DNA of 64,000 nt from Pseudomonas sp. PA27(2017) (GTDB lineage: Bacteria; Pseudomonadota; Gammaproteobacteria; Pseudomonadales; Pseudomonadaceae), in assembly GCF_001945445.1 (NCBI RefSeq), contig NZ_MSXW01000008.1, positions 1-64,000 of the forward strand, read 5' to 3'. A program made the translations under genes and the position numbers. Positions 18,058-30,630 of the stretch are shown in pieces; the stretch's first letter is position 1; each line of letters opens with the position of its first letter. Below the pieces are notes generated by a model. It was given only the letters and a program-made list of their open reading frames with translations, was not told the DNA's origin and ran no database searches.

Positions 18058-19896
18058 TTGCTCTTGAGACGCCCCCTCCTCTCGCTGTTTTTTGGCCTGG
18101 CCACCAGCTCCCCGGCCTTGGCAACGCTCAGCGAAAGCCACGGCTATGCGCAGTTCGGCGCGCTCAAGTATCCCGCCAGCTTCACCCACTTCGACTGGGT
18201 CAACCCCGAAGCCCCCAAGGGCGGCACTCTGCGCATCATGGCCGCCGGCAGCTTCGACACGCTCAATCCCTATACCTTGAAGGGCACCAGCCCGGTGGCC
18301 ACCGCCAACTTCATGCAATATGGCGTGACCGAGCTGAACGAGCCATTGATGGTCGGCACCGGCCAGTACGACCCCTCCGGCGACGAGCCGGCGTCCAGCT
18401 ACGGGCTGATCGCCAGCTCCGTGGAATACAGCGAAGACCGCAGCTGGGTGGTGTTCAACCTGCGCCCCGAGGCGCGCTTCCACGATGGCAAGCCCATCAC
18501 CGCCTACGACGTGGCGTTCTCCTACCGGCTGCTGCTCAAGGAAGGCCACCCGCAGTACCGCACCAGCCTGCAGGAAGTGAAACGGGTCGATATTCTCAAC
18601 AGGCACCGCGTGCGTTTCGTCCTCAAGCGCGCCGACAACCCGTTGCTGATCCTGCGCCTGGGTGAGCTGCCGGTATTGCCGCAGCATTACTGGAAAGGTC
18701 GTGATTTCAAGGCCACCACCTTCGAGCCGCCGCTGGGCAGCGGCCCCTATCGCATCACCCAGGTCAACCCGGGGCGCAGCCTGAGCTTCGAGCGGGTCAA
18801 GGACTGGTGGGGCGCATCCCTGCCGGCCAACCGCGGCAAGTACAACTTCGACCGGGTCGAGGTGGACTTCTACCGCGACAGCCATGTCGCCTTCGAGGCT
18901 TTCAAGGCCGGCGAATTCGATTTCTATATCGAGCAGCAGGCCAAGAACTGGGCCAATAACTACCGCTTTCCGGCGGCTACACGCGGTGAGGTGGTGCGGG
19001 CGGAAATCCCTCATCAGATTCCCACCCAGACCCAGGCGCTGTTCATGAACACCCGCCGCGCCACCTTCGAAGATGCACGCGTGCGCGAAGCGCTGGGCCT
19101 GATGTTCGACTTCGAGTGGACCAACCGCACCCTGTTCAACAGCTCCTACACTCGCGCCGCCAGCTACTATCCGAACAGCGAGTTCTCTGCCAAGGGTAAA
19201 CCCGAAGGCGCCGAGTGGCTGCTGCTGTCGCCGTTTCGTGGGCAATTGCCGGCAAAGCTGTTTACCGAACCGTTCAAGATGCCGGTGACCGACGGGCGCG
19301 GCATTCCGCGCGAAACCATGCGCCGTGCACTCGGTCTACTCGCCGAGGCCGGCTGGAAACCCTCGGGCCAGCGCCTTACCAACGGCAAAGGCCAGCCGCT
19401 GAGTTTCGAAATCCTGCTGGTCAACCCCAATCTGGAGCGCATTCTCCAGCCATTCACCGAGAACCTGGCCAGCATCGGCATCCAGGCCAACCTGAGAACC
19501 GTGGATCGCGCCCAATACAAGCAACGTCTGGATCGCTTCGAGTTCGATATGATCCTGCTGACCCTGCCGCAAACCCTCAGTCCGGGCCTGGAGCAATCGC
19601 TGTACTTTCACTCCAGCCAAGCCAGCGTGAAGGGCGGCAAGAATTACGCCGGCATCAACGACCCGGTCGTCGATGCCCTGCTCGAAAAGCTGCTCTCTGC
19701 CCGCACCCGTGATGAACAAGTGGCCGCGACCCGCGCCCTGGACCGCGTGATGCTCTGGCAGTACTACACCATTCCCAACTGGTACATCGACTATCACCGC
19801 CTGGCGTACCGCAACCGCTTTGCCTTCGTCGCCACGCCGCCCTACACGCTGGGGCTGCGCAGTTGGTGGCTGAAACCCACGGAGACCGCACGATGA
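18058..19896 (+). CDS. nppA1: Periplasmic peptide-binding protein, YejA/NppA family (first copy)
   Basis: A 612-residue SBP_bac_5 family protein. It starts with a signal peptide (LLSLFFGLATSSPALA) and then the YejA-like HGYAQFGALKYPASFTHFDW. Later motifs are NPEAPKGGTLRIM, FHDGKPITAYDVAFSYRLL, EPPLGSGPYRIT and RVREALGLMFDFEWTN. By order and family it corresponds to NppA1 of the P. aeruginosa NppA1A2BCD importer, which takes up peptidyl-nucleoside antibiotics and presumably peptides. The start is a TTG; no ATG gives a full signal peptide. Its TGA overlaps the next start (ATGA). Confidence 0.87.
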   Translation: MLLRRPLLSLFFGLATSSPALATLSESHGYAQFGALKYPASFTHFDWVNPEAPKGGTLRIMAAGSFDTLNPYTLKGTSPVATANFMQYGVTELNEPLMVGTGQYDPSGDEPASSYGLIASSVEYSEDRSWVVFNLRPEARFHDGKPITAYDVAFSYRLLLKEGHPQYRTSLQEVKRVDILNRHRVRFVLKRADNPLLILRLGELPVLPQHYWKGRDFKATTFEPPLGSGPYRITQVNPGRSLSFERVKDWWGASLPANRGKYNFDRVEVDFYRDSHVAFEAFKAGEFDFYIEQQAKNWANNYRFPAATRGEVVRAEIPHQIPTQTQALFMNTRRATFEDARVREALGLMFDFEWTNRTLFNSSYTRAASYYPNSEFSAKGKPEGAEWLLLSPFRGQLPAKLFTEPFKMPVTDGRGIPRETMRRALGLLAEAGWKPSGQRLTNGKGQPLSFEILLVNPNLERILQPFTENLASIGIQANLRTVDRAQYKQRLDRFEFDMILLTLPQTLSPGLEQSLYFHSSQASVKGGKNYAGINDPVVDALLEKLLSARTRDEQVAATRALDRVMLWQYYTIPNWYIDYHRLAYRNRFAFVATPPYTLGLRSWWLKPTETAR

Positions 19897-21743
19897 CGCA
19901 CCCACTGCGTGCATTTCTCATGCACGGCAGCGCCTTGCTGCTGCTTGGCCTCGCCAGCCTCGCCCAGGCCGCGCCGCAACACGCCCTGACGCTGTACGGC
20001 GAAGCGCCCAAATACCCGGCCAACTTCAAGCACTTCGATTACGTGAACCCGGACGCGCCCAAGGGCGGCGTGCTGCGCCTGCCAGGGCTCAACGGTTTCG
20101 ACAGCTTCAACCCGTTCATTCCCAAGGGCAACGCGGCCGACCGCATCGGGCTGATTTACGACACCCTCACCTATCATTCGCCGGATGAACCCTTCACCGA
20201 ATACGGCTTGCTCGCCGAAAAGGTCGAGAAAGGCTCCGACGACAGTTACGTACGCTTTTACCTCAACCCCAAGGCGCGCTTTCACGACGGCGAACCGGTT
20301 ACCGCCGAGGACGTGATCTTCACCTTCAATACCTTGCTCGAGCACGGCGACCCGCTGTACCGCCACTACTACGCCGACGTCGCCGAGGTGGTCGCCGAAA
20401 ACGAGCGCACCGTGCGTTTCAACTTCAAGCATGCCGGCAACCGCGAACTGCCGTTGATTCTCGGCCAATTGCAGGTGCTGCCCAAGCACTGGTGGCAAGG
20501 CCGCGATTTCTCCCGCGGCAGCCTGGAGCCGCCTCTGGGTAGCGGCCCCTACCGGATCGCCGACTTCTCGCCGAACAGCTCGATCCGTTTCGAGCGCGTC
20601 AAGGACTGGTGGGCCAAGGACCTGCCGGTGGCACGCGGCATGTACAACTTCGACCAGATCCGCATCGAGTACTTTCGCGACATGGCCGTCGCCCTGGAGG
20701 CCTTCAAGGCCGGCCAGTTCGACGTCAACCTCGAGTACTCGGCCAAGGACTGGGCAACTGGTTATAACTCGCCGGCGCTGCGCGCTGGCCGATTCGTCCA
20801 GGAGGCGTTCCCCAACCGCAACCCGGCCGGCATGCAGGGCTTCGTGTTCAACACCCGCAAGCCGATGTTCCAGGACCCACGGGTACGTGAGGCGATCGCC
20901 CAGCTGTTCGATTTCGAGTGGGCCAACAAGCAGTTGTTCTACGGCGCCTACAAGCGCACCCACAGCTACTTCGAGAACTCGGAAATGGCCGCCAAGGGCC
21001 TGCCCAGCCCAGCCGAGCTGAAGCTGTTGGAGCCGCTGCGCGGGCAGATTCCCGACCGTGTGTTCATCGAAGCCTTCGCACCACCAGTCAGCGACGGCAG
21101 CGGTATCATCCGCGACCAGGCCCGCCGCGCTTACCAGTTGCTCACCGAGGCCGGCTACCGGATCGAGAACGACAAGATGGTCGACGCGAACGGCAATCAA
21201 CTGGCCTTCGAATTCCTCAACACCCAGGCCAATCTGGAGCGGGTGATCCTGCCGTTCAAACGCAACCTGGCCGAGTTGGGCATCGACCTGCAGATCCGCC
21301 GTGTCGACGTTTCCCAGTACATCAACCGCGTGCGTTCGCGGGACTTCGACATGACGTCGTCGATCTGGCCGCAATCGAGTTCACCCGGCAACGAACAGCG
21401 CGAGTTCTGGCACTCCAGCAGCGCCGACAACCCGGGCAGCCGCAACCTCATCGGCCTGCGCGATCCGGCGATCGACAAGCTGGTCGAGGGGTTGATCCAG
21501 GCCGATTCCCGAGAATCGCTGATCACCCACACCCGCGCCCTGGATCGTGTGCTGTTGTGGGGCAACTACGTGGTGCCCAATTACTACGTGGATGCCTACC
21601 GCGTCGCTTACTGGAAGCGCTTCGGCCATCCCGAGAAGTCGCCGCTGTACGACTACGGCCTGATGACCTGGTGGCAGGAAAAGCCGGTTGGCGAAGTAGT
21701 CAGCAGCGAAGACGCCCAATCCGCCGATCAGGAAGAACGCTAG
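19893..21743 (+). CDS. nppA2: Periplasmic peptide-binding protein, YejA/NppA family (second copy)
   Basis: A 616-residue paralogue of the preceding gene with the same motifs (NPDAPKGGVLRLPG, FHDGEPVTAEDVIFTFNTLL, EPPLGSGPYRIA, RVREAIAQLFDFEWAN). The signal peptide ends near LGLASLAQA. Tandem binding proteins probably broaden the peptide range of one permease. It overlaps nppA1 by ATGA and its stop is immediately followed by the permease ATG, indicating tight translational coupling. Confidence 0.88.
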   Translation: MTHPLRAFLMHGSALLLLGLASLAQAAPQHALTLYGEAPKYPANFKHFDYVNPDAPKGGVLRLPGLNGFDSFNPFIPKGNAADRIGLIYDTLTYHSPDEPFTEYGLLAEKVEKGSDDSYVRFYLNPKARFHDGEPVTAEDVIFTFNTLLEHGDPLYRHYYADVAEVVAENERTVRFNFKHAGNRELPLILGQLQVLPKHWWQGRDFSRGSLEPPLGSGPYRIADFSPNSSIRFERVKDWWAKDLPVARGMYNFDQIRIEYFRDMAVALEAFKAGQFDVNLEYSAKDWATGYNSPALRAGRFVQEAFPNRNPAGMQGFVFNTRKPMFQDPRVREAIAQLFDFEWANKQLFYGAYKRTHSYFENSEMAAKGLPSPAELKLLEPLRGQIPDRVFIEAFAPPVSDGSGIIRDQARRAYQLLTEAGYRIENDKMVDANGNQLAFEFLNTQANLERVILPFKRNLAELGIDLQIRRVDVSQYINRVRSRDFDMTSSIWPQSSSPGNEQREFWHSSSADNPGSRNLIGLRDPAIDKLVEGLIQADSRESLITHTRALDRVLLWGNYVVPNYYVDAYRVAYWKRFGHPEKSPLYDYGLMTWWQEKPVGEVVSSEDAQSADQEER

Positions 21744-22829
21744 ATGCTGGCCTATATCCTGCGGCGCTTGCTGCTGATCATTCCGACCGTATTCGGCATT
21801 CTGGTCATCAACTTCGCGATCATCCAGGCCGCGCCCGGCGGCCCGGTCGAACAGATGATCGCCAAGCTCGAAGGCTTCGACGCGGCGGCCGGTGGCGCCA
21901 CCGGGCGCATCTCCGGTGGCGGCGGCGAAGTGTCCACTGCCGGCTCCAATTACCGCGGCGCCCAGGGCCTGGATCCGGAGCTGATCGCCGAGATCGAGAA
22001 GATGTACGGTTTCGACAAATCGGCCCCCGAACGCTTCTGGATCATGGTCAAGAACTACGCCCAGCTGGACTTCGGCGAAAGCTTCTTTCGCGATGCCAAG
22101 GTCATCGACCTGATCATGGAAAAGATGCCTGTGTCCATCTCCCTCGGGCTGTGGAGCACGCTGATCATGTACCTGGTGTCCATTCCGCTGGGGATCGCCA
22201 AGGCCACCCGGCACGGCAGCGCCTTCGACGTATGGACCAGCTCGGCGATCATCGTCGGCTACGCCATTCCCGCGTTCCTGTTCGCCATCCTGCTGATCGT
22301 GCTGTTCGCCGGTGGCAGCTATTGGGACTTCTTCCCACTACGCGGCCTGACGTCCAGCAACTTCGACGAGTTGAGCCTGGGCGGCAAGATTCTCGACTAC
22401 TTCTGGCACCTGGCCCTGCCGGTTACCGCCCTGGTGATCGGCAACTTCGCCACCCTCACCTTGCTGACCAAGAACAGCTTTCTCGACGAGATCAACAAGC
22501 AGTACGTGACCACCGCCCGTGCCAAGGGCCTGAGCAACGCCCGCGTGCTCTACGGCCACGTGTTCCGCAACGCCATGCTGCTGATCATCGCCGGCTTCCC
22601 GGCGGCCTTCATCGGCATCTTCTTCACCGGTTCCTTGCTCATCGAAGTGATCTTCTCCCTCGACGGCCTGGGCCTGTTGAGTTTCGAGGCGGCGATCAAC
22701 CGCGATTACCCGGTGGTCTTCGGCACCCTGTTCATCTTCACCTTGCTGGGGCTGGTCGTGAAACTGATCGGTGACATCACCTACACCCTGGTCGATCCGC
22801 GCATCGACTTCGAAAGCAGGGAGGCCTGA
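21744..22829 (+). CDS. nppB: Peptide ABC transporter permease, YejB type
   Basis: A 361-residue inner-membrane permease with an N-terminal helix ([20 protein letters not shown]), a Gly-rich periplasmic insert (about residues 40-75) and five C-terminal helices. The EAA loop is seen in [20 protein letters not shown]. The long N-terminal insert is typical of YejB rather than DppB. It pairs with the permease at 22833, 3 bp downstream. Confidence 0.9.
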   Translation: MLAYILRRLLLIIPTVFGILVINFAIIQAAPGGPVEQMIAKLEGFDAAAGGATGRISGGGGEVSTAGSNYRGAQGLDPELIAEIEKMYGFDKSAPERFWIMVKNYAQLDFGESFFRDAKVIDLIMEKMPVSISLGLWSTLIMYLVSIPLGIAKATRHGSAFDVWTSSAIIVGYAIPAFLFAILLIVLFAGGSYWDFFPLRGLTSSNFDELSLGGKILDYFWHLALPVTALVIGNFATLTLLTKNSFLDEINKQYVTTARAKGLSNARVLYGHVFRNAMLLIIAGFPAAFIGIFFTGSLLIEVIFSLDGLGLLSFEAAINRDYPVVFGTLFIFTLLGLVVKLIGDITYTLVDPRIDFESREA

Positions 22830-22832
22830 ACC

Positions 22833-23852
22833 ATGGCACTTTCCCCGCTCAATCAACGCCGTTTCGAACGCTTCAAGGCCCACAAGCGCGGCTGGTGGTC
22901 GCTGTGGATTTTTCTCGCTCTGTTCTTCGTGACCCTGGGCGCCGAGTTGATCGCCAACGACAAGCCGCTGGTGGTCAGCTATGACGGCGAGCTTTACTAC
23001 CCCGTACTCAAGCGCTACCCGGAAACCACCTTTGGCGGTGAATTTCCCCTGCAAGCCAACTACAAGAGCCCGTATATCCGCGAGCTGATCGAACAGAAGG
23101 ACGGCTGGATGGTCTGGCCGCCGATCCCGTTCAGCTATTCGAGCATCAACTACGACCTCAAGGTGCCCGCCCCCGCACCGCCCTCGGCGGCCAACTGGCT
23201 GGGCACCGACGATCAGGGCCGCGACGTACTGGCGCGGGTCATCTACGGCTTCCGGATTTCCGTACTGTTCGCCCTGGCGCTGACCCTGGCCAGCTCGGTG
23301 ATCGGCGTTGCCGCCGGCGCGCTGCAGGGCTTCTACGGCGGCTGGGTGGATCTCGCCGGGCAGCGTTTCCTGGAGATCTGGTCGGGTTTGCCGGTGCTCT
23401 ACCTGCTGATCATCCTGGCCAGTTTCGTGCAGCCCAATTTCTGGTGGTTGCTCGGCCTGATGCTGCTGTTTTCCTGGATGAGCCTGGTCGACGTGGTGCG
23501 CGCCGAGTTCCTGCGTGGCCGCAACCTCGAATACGTGCGTGCAGCCCGAGCCCTGGGAATGCGTAACGGCGCGATCATGTTTCGCCACATCCTGCCCAAC
23601 GCCATGGTCTCGACCATGACCTTCCTGCCGTTCATCGTCACTGGCGCCATCGGCACTCTCACCGCCCTGGATTTCCTGGGTTTTGGCCTACCGGCAGGTT
23701 CACCGTCGCTCGGCGAGCTGGTAGCCCAGGGCAAGTCCAACCTGCAGGCGCCATGGCTGGGTATCAGCGCTTTTGCCGTACTGGCCATCATGCTGAGCCT
23801 GCTGGTGTTCATCGGCGAAGCGGCCCGCGATGCCTTCGACCCGAGGAAGTAA
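22833..23852 (+). CDS. nppC: Peptide ABC transporter permease, YejE type
   Basis: A 339-residue permease with the YejE features: N-terminal RRFERFKAHKRGWWSLWIF, a long periplasmic loop (residues about 45-130) with NWLGTDDQGRDVLARVIYG, and the EAA loop EYVRAARALGMRNGAIMFRH. It forms the second half of the channel with the YejB-like subunit. The next gene follows after 1 bp. Confidence 0.9.
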   Translation: MALSPLNQRRFERFKAHKRGWWSLWIFLALFFVTLGAELIANDKPLVVSYDGELYYPVLKRYPETTFGGEFPLQANYKSPYIRELIEQKDGWMVWPPIPFSYSSINYDLKVPAPAPPSAANWLGTDDQGRDVLARVIYGFRISVLFALALTLASSVIGVAAGALQGFYGGWVDLAGQRFLEIWSGLPVLYLLIILASFVQPNFWWLLGLMLLFSWMSLVDVVRAEFLRGRNLEYVRAARALGMRNGAIMFRHILPNAMVSTMTFLPFIVTGAIGTLTALDFLGFGLPAGSPSLGELVAQGKSNLQAPWLGISAFAVLAIMLSLLVFIGEAARDAFDPRK

Positions 23853-23853
23853 G

Positions 23854-25473
<1,620 letters not shown>

Positions 25474-25556
25474 GCCTGTCCTGAATCTGCAGTGCCTGTC
25501 GCTGCAGACTCGCCATGACGCTGCCGCACCAAAGCCTGCAAAACCTGCAGATACAC

Positions 25557-25582
25557 AAAGGCCCCGAAATCGGGGCCTTTGT
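25557..25582. terminator. Terminator between convergent nppD and ppiD
   Basis: AAAGGCCCCG-AAAT-CGGGGCCTTT is a perfect 10-bp stem with T- or A-rich flanks on both sides, suited to stop transcription from either direction. Confidence 0.88.
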
Positions 25583-25599
25583 CTTTGTGGCGGCAAGCC

Positions 25600-27459
25600 T
25601 TAGAAGCGCTCGATATCCGCCTTGCTTTCCAGCAGCTTGCGATACGCCGCGAAGTCTTCCTGGCCACTGCGCGAAGCGAGGAAGCGGCGGTACATGGCCT
25701 TCTCCTCGTCACTCAGCGCCTGCTCGGGCTCGCTGACGCCCTTCAGGCGGATCACCACGAAGTCGCCGTTGCCCAGGGCAATACCACTGAACTCGGACTT
25801 CTCACCGGCCGGCTTGGGCATACGGAACAGCGCCTGCAGCACGGCCGGATCGACGCCATCCTGATTGCGGGTGGCCGCCTCGACGACTTGCCACTCGGCA
25901 CCTTCAGGCTTGACCTTGCCATCATGCAGGTCGGTAACCATCTGCTCACCAGCAGCCTTGGCCGCCTCACTGGCGCGGGTTTTGGTCAGCTGAGCACGAA
26001 TGCCGTCGCTTACCTGATCGAGCTCCAGTTGCTGTGGCTTGCGGTGCTCCTTGACGCGGATGACCACCAGGGTATTCGGGTCGAGTTCAATGGCACTGCT
26101 GTTGCTGCCATCTTCCATCACTTCCTGGCTGAAAGCGGCCTGCAGAACCTGACGGTTCGCGGCGATGCCTTCACCGCCCTGGCGACCGAACGGCTCGCTG
26201 GTCTGCACCTTCAGGCCCAGTTCCTGGGCAGGCTGCGCCAGGTCCGAGGATTCGAAGGCCGCGTCTTCGAGCTGCTTGGTGGCCTCGACGAAACGCTGCT
26301 CGACACGCTGGGTCTTCAGGTCGGTCTCGAGCTTTTCCTTCAGGCTGGCGAACGTCGGCACTTCAGGTGCCTGGACACCCAGCAGCTTGATCAGATGCCA
26401 GCCGAACTCGGTGCGCACCGGAGCCGATACTTCATCCTGCTTCAGGGCGTAGAGCGCGTCCTCGAAGGCCGGGTCGTAAACGCCCTTGCCCGCATAGCCC
26501 AGGTCACCGCCCTCGCTGGCAGAACCTGGATCCTGGGAGAACTCCTTGGCCAGCGCGGCGAAGTCTTCGCCGGCCTGCAGACGCTTCTGAACCTCGTCGA
26601 TCTTGGCCTTGGCCTGCTCGTCACTGACGTCGCCGCCTACTTCGATCAGGATGTGAGCAGCCTGACGCTGCTCGGCCAGATTGGCGATTTCCGACTCGTA
26701 GGCGACTTTCATTTCATCGTCGCTGACGGAAACCTGCGAGAAGAATGCGTCCTTCTTCAGCTCGACGTATTCGATGACCACCTGTTCGGGGCTCATGAAC
26801 TGGGACTGCTGAGCGTCGTAATAGGCCTTCACGTCGTCATCGCTGACCTTAACCGCGGCGCTGTCAGCCTTGATGGTGCGGGTCGCGAAATCGCGGGTCT
26901 GCTTTTCGAGGCGCGCGAAGGCGGCCACTTCTTCATCGGTGACGAAACCGCTACCGGAGAGACCTGCGCGTAGCTGGCCGATCAGCATTTCCTGCTCGAG
27001 CATCTGACGGAACTGCATACGGGTGTAGCCGAGCTGACGAATCACCTGGTCGAAGCGGTCGGCATTGAAGCGACCTTCCACCTGGAACTCGGGCGTCTGC
27101 ACGATCACTTGGTCGAGAGCGGCTTGAGAAAAGGCGAAATTGGAATCCTTGGCGCCCTGCAGCAGCAGCGAGCGCTCGATCAGCCCTTTGAGAGAGGCTT
27201 CGCGCAGCAGGCGCTCATCGAGCATGGAAGCGTCGAAATCCTTGCCCAGTTGCTGCAGCAACTGGCGGCGCTGCATCTCCACAGCCTGGTTGAGCTCGTT
27301 CTGGCTGATTTTCTCGCCATTCACGTCGGCAGCGTTCTGGCTGTTGCCCGTACCGGTAATGATCGCGTCAACGCCCGTCAGCGCCATGAGAACGACGATC
27401 AGGCCGATGATGGTTTTGGCAATCCAACCCTGTGAATTGTCCCTGATATTTTGCAGCAT
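25600..27459 (-). CDS. ppiD: PpiD periplasmic chaperone / parvulin-like protein
   Basis: 619 residues. One N-terminal membrane anchor (TIIGLIVVLMALTGVDAII, residues about 16-34) is followed by a SurA_N-like chaperone domain and one parvulin domain (AAHILIEVGGDVSDEQA ... SEGGDLGYAGKGVYDPAFEDALYALK). PpiD sits at the SecYEG exit and helps outer-membrane and periplasmic proteins fold. Downstream of hupB, as in many gammaproteobacteria. Confidence 0.95.
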   Translation of the reverse strand: MLQNIRDNSQGWIAKTIIGLIVVLMALTGVDAIITGTGNSQNAADVNGEKISQNELNQAVEMQRRQLLQQLGKDFDASMLDERLLREASLKGLIERSLLLQGAKDSNFAFSQAALDQVIVQTPEFQVEGRFNADRFDQVIRQLGYTRMQFRQMLEQEMLIGQLRAGLSGSGFVTDEEVAAFARLEKQTRDFATRTIKADSAAVKVSDDDVKAYYDAQQSQFMSPEQVVIEYVELKKDAFFSQVSVSDDEMKVAYESEIANLAEQRQAAHILIEVGGDVSDEQAKAKIDEVQKRLQAGEDFAALAKEFSQDPGSASEGGDLGYAGKGVYDPAFEDALYALKQDEVSAPVRTEFGWHLIKLLGVQAPEVPTFASLKEKLETDLKTQRVEQRFVEATKQLEDAAFESSDLAQPAQELGLKVQTSEPFGRQGGEGIAANRQVLQAAFSQEVMEDGSNSSAIELDPNTLVVIRVKEHRKPQQLELDQVSDGIRAQLTKTRASEAAKAAGEQMVTDLHDGKVKPEGAEWQVVEAATRNQDGVDPAVLQALFRMPKPAGEKSEFSGIALGNGDFVVIRLKGVSEPEQALSDEEKAMYRRFLASRSGQEDFAAYRKLLESKADIERF

Positions 27460-27524
27460 GCTTCCCCCAGAACGGCCACATACAAAGAATGGCCGCGCAG
27501 CGTGGGTAAAATCCGGATAGAAGA

Positions 27525-27548
27525 AAGGCGCATCCTGGGATGCGCCTT
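27525..27548 (-). terminator. Hairpin downstream of hupB
   Basis: AAGGCGCATCC and GGATGCGCCTT form an 11-bp stem. On the minus strand it is followed by TTTCTTC. It separates hupB from ppiD. Confidence 0.75.
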
Positions 27549-27676
27549 CTCGTAACGTGCGAAGCGGATCGGGATCAGAACTCTACAATCCCCGGCGTGA
27601 CAGACCGCTTGGTCTTATTGCCGCCCCACAACCGAGCCGGGATTAGCCGACCCGGCGGGCAAAGGCCCGAAGACGC

Positions 27677-27949
27677 TTAGTTGACGGCGTCTTTCAGCGC
27701 TTTACCAGCTTTGAAACCTGGGATCTTGGCAGCAGCGATGCTGATCGGCTTGCCAGTCTGCGGGTTGCGGCCAGTGCGAGCAGCGCGCTCTTTGACAGCG
27801 AAAGTACCGAAACCAACCAGTACAACGGAATCACCAGCCTTCAGAGCGCCAGTAACGGATTCAATCACTGCGTCCAGCGCACGGCCAGCAACAGCTTTCG
27901 GGATATCAGCAGATGCGGCGATGGCATCGATCAGTTCCGACTTGTTCAC
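27677..27949 (-). CDS. hupB: DNA-binding protein HU-beta
   Basis: A 90-residue bacterial [22 protein letters not shown] helix pair, the beta-saddle with [18 protein letters not shown] and the minor-groove proline in RNPQTG, then the C-terminal helix. Start is GTG preceded by AAGGGGA. A sigma-70-type promoter lies at 28042-28071. Confidence 0.97.
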   Translation of the reverse strand: MNKSELIDAIAASADIPKAVAGRALDAVIESVTGALKAGDSVVLVGFGTFAVKERAARTGRNPQTGKPISIAAAKIPGFKAGKALKDAVN

Positions 27950-28041
27950 TCTAAGTCCCCTTAATTTCGGTTTAGGTTGTTTCTTGATTTTAATGGAAGC
28001 GAATCGGGTGCTGGATGGCCTACCGACACGGTAAGAGCCGC

Positions 28042-28071
28042 TTTATATCAAGGGCTCCAAAAAAGTGTCAA
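28042..28071 (-). promoter_or_regulatory. hupB sigma-70-type promoter
   Basis: On the minus strand TTGACA, an 18-bp spacer and TATAAA lie about 95 bp upstream of the hupB GTG. Both hexamers are close to consensus, fitting an abundant nucleoid protein. Confidence 0.7.
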
Positions 28072-28084
28072 GGAAGGCATCCGG

Positions 28085-30481
28085 CTAATGCGTGCTGATT
28101 CGCTCCTTGGAATCAGACTCGCGTTTTTCATCCTTTGCAACCAACTCCGGAGCCGCGTCTGGCAAGGGCTCCGGCGCGTATTGCAGCGCAATTTGCAGGA
28201 CCTCGTCAATCCATTTAACCGGTTTAATCTGCAGGTCCTGCTTGATGTTCTCGGGAATTTCCTTGAGATCGCGAACATTCTCCTGGGGAATGATCACTGT
28301 TTTGATTCCACCACGATGCGCCGCCAGCAGTTTTTCCTTTAGACCGCCAATGGCCAGCACCTGACCACGCAGGGTGATTTCCCCGGTCATGGCAACATCG
28401 GCACGCACCGGAATCTGCGTCAGCGCCGACACCAGCGCGGTGCACATACCGACGCCAGCACTCGGGCCATCCTTGGGCGTAGCGCCCTCTGGCATATGGA
28501 TGTGGATATCGCGTTTTTCATAGAAATCCGGGGCCACGCCAAGGCTCTGGGCACGGCTGCGGACCACGGTTTGCGCGGCGGTGATCGATTCGACCATGAC
28601 ATCGCCCAGCGAGCCGGTCTTGATCAGATTGCCCTTGCCAGGCACTACGGCCGCCTCGATGGTAAGCAATTCGCCGCCCACCTGGGTCCAGGCCAAACCG
28701 GTCACCTGACCGATCTGATCCTGCTGTTCGGCAAGGCCATAACGGTGCTTGCGTACGCCCAGGAAATCTTCGAGCGAATCGGCGGTGACAACGACATGGA
28801 AGCGTTTGTCCTTGGCGTGCTTCTTCACCGCGCGCCGGCAGACCTTGGCGATTTGCCGCTCGAGACTACGTACACCCGCCTCCCGCGTGTAGTAACGAAT
28901 GATGTCACGGATCGCCGCTTCCTCGAATTCCAGCTCGGTTTTCTTCAAACCGTTGGCCTGAATCTGCTTCGGCGCGAGGTATTTGGTGGCGATATTGACC
29001 TTTTCGTCCTCGGTGTAGCCCGGCAGGCGAATCACCTCCATGCGATCCAGCAGCGCGGCCGGGATATTCATGGAGTTGGCGGTGCACAGGAACATCACGT
29101 CGGACAGGTCGTAGTCGACTTCCAGGTAGTGATCGTTGAAGTTGTGATTCTGCTCCGGGTCGAGCACCTCGAGCAGCGCCGAGGCGGGATCACCGCGCAT
29201 GTCCTGGCCCATCTTGTCGATTTCATCGAGCAGGAACAGCGGGTTGCGCACGCCGACCTTGGTCATCTTCTGGATCAGGCGACCGGGCATGGAACCGATA
29301 TAGGTACGACGGTGACCGCGGATCTCCGCTTCGTCACGCACGCCGCCGAGCGCCATGCGCACGAACTTGCGATTGGTCGCGCTGGCGATCGACTCTGCCA
29401 GCGAGGTCTTGCCCACGCCAGGCGGGCCGACCAGGCACAGTACCGGGCCCTTGAGCTTCTTCACGCGCTTCTGCACGGCAAGGTACTCGAGGATGCGCTC
29501 CTTGACCTCCTCGAGGCCGTAGTGATCGGCATCGAGGATGTTCTCGGCACGCGCCAGGTCCAGGCGCACCTTGCTCTGGGCCTTCCACGGCACGTTCACC
29601 AGCCAGTCGATATAGGAGCGCACCACGGTGGCCTCGGCGGACATCGGCGACATCTGCTTGAGCTTGTTCAGCTCGGCCTGGGCCTTGCCGTAGGCTTCCT
29701 TGGTCAGCCCGGCGTTCTCGATGCGACGCTTGAGCTCGTCGAGCTCGTTATGGCCCTCCTCGCTGTCGCCGAGTTCTTTCTGAATAGCCTTCATCTGCTC
29801 ATTCAGGTAGTACTCACGCTGGCTGCGCTCCATCTGCTTCTTGACGCGGCCACGAATGCGTTTCTCGACCTGCAGCAGGTCGATCTCCGCGTCCAGCAGG
29901 GCAAGCACGTGCTCGACCCGGGTCGGCAGATCGACGATTTCAAGAATTTCCTGCTTCTGCTCGATCTTGAGCACCATGTGTGCGGCCATGGTATCGACCA
30001 GGCGGCTAGGCTCATCGATGCTGTTCAGCGAGGACAGCACCTCGGCCGGCACTTTCTTGCCCAACTGCACGTACTGCTCGAACTGGCTGAGCAGGCTGCG
30101 AGTGAACACTTCGCTCTCGCGCTCGGGCGCTTCGATTTCGTCGAGCAGCTGCACTTCAGCAGCGCTGTAGCCGTCGGCTTCGATGAACTGCTCGATCTCG
30201 CCGCGTTGCTCGCCCTCGACCAGCACCTTGACAGTGCCATCGGGCAACTTGAGCAGTTGCAGCACCGTGGCGACGGTGCCGACGCGGTAGAGCCCTTCTT
30301 CACTCGGTTCATCGTCCGCAGGGTCTTTCTGGGCGAGCAGCAGAATCTGCTTCTCACCATTCATCGCTGCTTCGAGCGCTTCGATGGATTTCTCCCGACC
30401 CACGAAAAGCGGGATGACCATGTGCGGATAGACCACGACATCGCGCAAAGGCAGGAGAGGCAATTCGATGGTTGTCTTCAT
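28085..30481 (-). CDS. lon: Lon ATP-dependent protease
   Basis: 798 residues. The N-terminal LON substrate domain starts [23 protein letters not shown]. The AAA+ module has Walker [15 protein letters not shown] and Walker [11 protein letters not shown]. The C-terminal protease has the catalytic serine in [11 protein letters not shown] and the lysine in [13 protein letters not shown]. It degrades misfolded and regulatory proteins. I chose the ATG at 30481 ([12 protein letters not shown]); the frame extends upstream through the sigma-32 promoter, so longer versions are unlikely. Confidence 0.97.
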   Translation of the reverse strand: MKTTIELPLLPLRDVVVYPHMVIPLFVGREKSIEALEAAMNGEKQILLLAQKDPADDEPSEEGLYRVGTVATVLQLLKLPDGTVKVLVEGEQRGEIEQFIEADGYSAAEVQLLDEIEAPERESEVFTRSLLSQFEQYVQLGKKVPAEVLSSLNSIDEPSRLVDTMAAHMVLKIEQKQEILEIVDLPTRVEHVLALLDAEIDLLQVEKRIRGRVKKQMERSQREYYLNEQMKAIQKELGDSEEGHNELDELKRRIENAGLTKEAYGKAQAELNKLKQMSPMSAEATVVRSYIDWLVNVPWKAQSKVRLDLARAENILDADHYGLEEVKERILEYLAVQKRVKKLKGPVLCLVGPPGVGKTSLAESIASATNRKFVRMALGGVRDEAEIRGHRRTYIGSMPGRLIQKMTKVGVRNPLFLLDEIDKMGQDMRGDPASALLEVLDPEQNHNFNDHYLEVDYDLSDVMFLCTANSMNIPAALLDRMEVIRLPGYTEDEKVNIATKYLAPKQIQANGLKKTELEFEEAAIRDIIRYYTREAGVRSLERQIAKVCRRAVKKHAKDKRFHVVVTADSLEDFLGVRKHRYGLAEQQDQIGQVTGLAWTQVGGELLTIEAAVVPGKGNLIKTGSLGDVMVESITAAQTVVRSRAQSLGVAPDFYEKRDIHIHMPEGATPKDGPSAGVGMCTALVSALTQIPVRADVAMTGEITLRGQVLAIGGLKEKLLAAHRGGIKTVIIPQENVRDLKEIPENIKQDLQIKPVKWIDEVLQIALQYAPEPLPDAAPELVAKDEKRESDSKERISTH

Positions 30482-30539
30482 GATTTTGAGCTCTACGGCG
30501 GCCTTGCGGCCGTAAACGGTGGGATTACCCTTGGCCCTA

Positions 30540-30568
30540 AGATGGGGGCAGCCCCACGAAAAAACAAG
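30540..30568 (-). promoter_or_regulatory. lon heat-shock (sigma-32) promoter
   Basis: The minus strand reads CTTGTTT, 14 bp, CCCCATCT, close to the sigma-32 consensus CTTGAAA-N13-15-CCCCATNT. It lies about 60 bp before the lon start codon. Confidence 0.75.
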
Positions 30569-30583
30569 CTTTGCCGGCTGTAA

Positions 30584-30612
30584 AAGCAAAGGGGCCCGCA
30601 GGCCCCTTGCTT
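30584..30612 (-). terminator. clpX terminator
   Basis: AGCAAGGGGCC and GGCCCCTTTGCT form a long GC-rich stem followed by TTTT on the minus strand, just downstream of clpX and upstream of the lon promoter. Confidence 0.85.
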
Positions 30613-30630
30613 ACAACAGATGACAACGCG

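Noticed and set aside
28496..30583. 695-codon plus-strand frame
   Set aside because: Antisense to lon; no recognisable domain.
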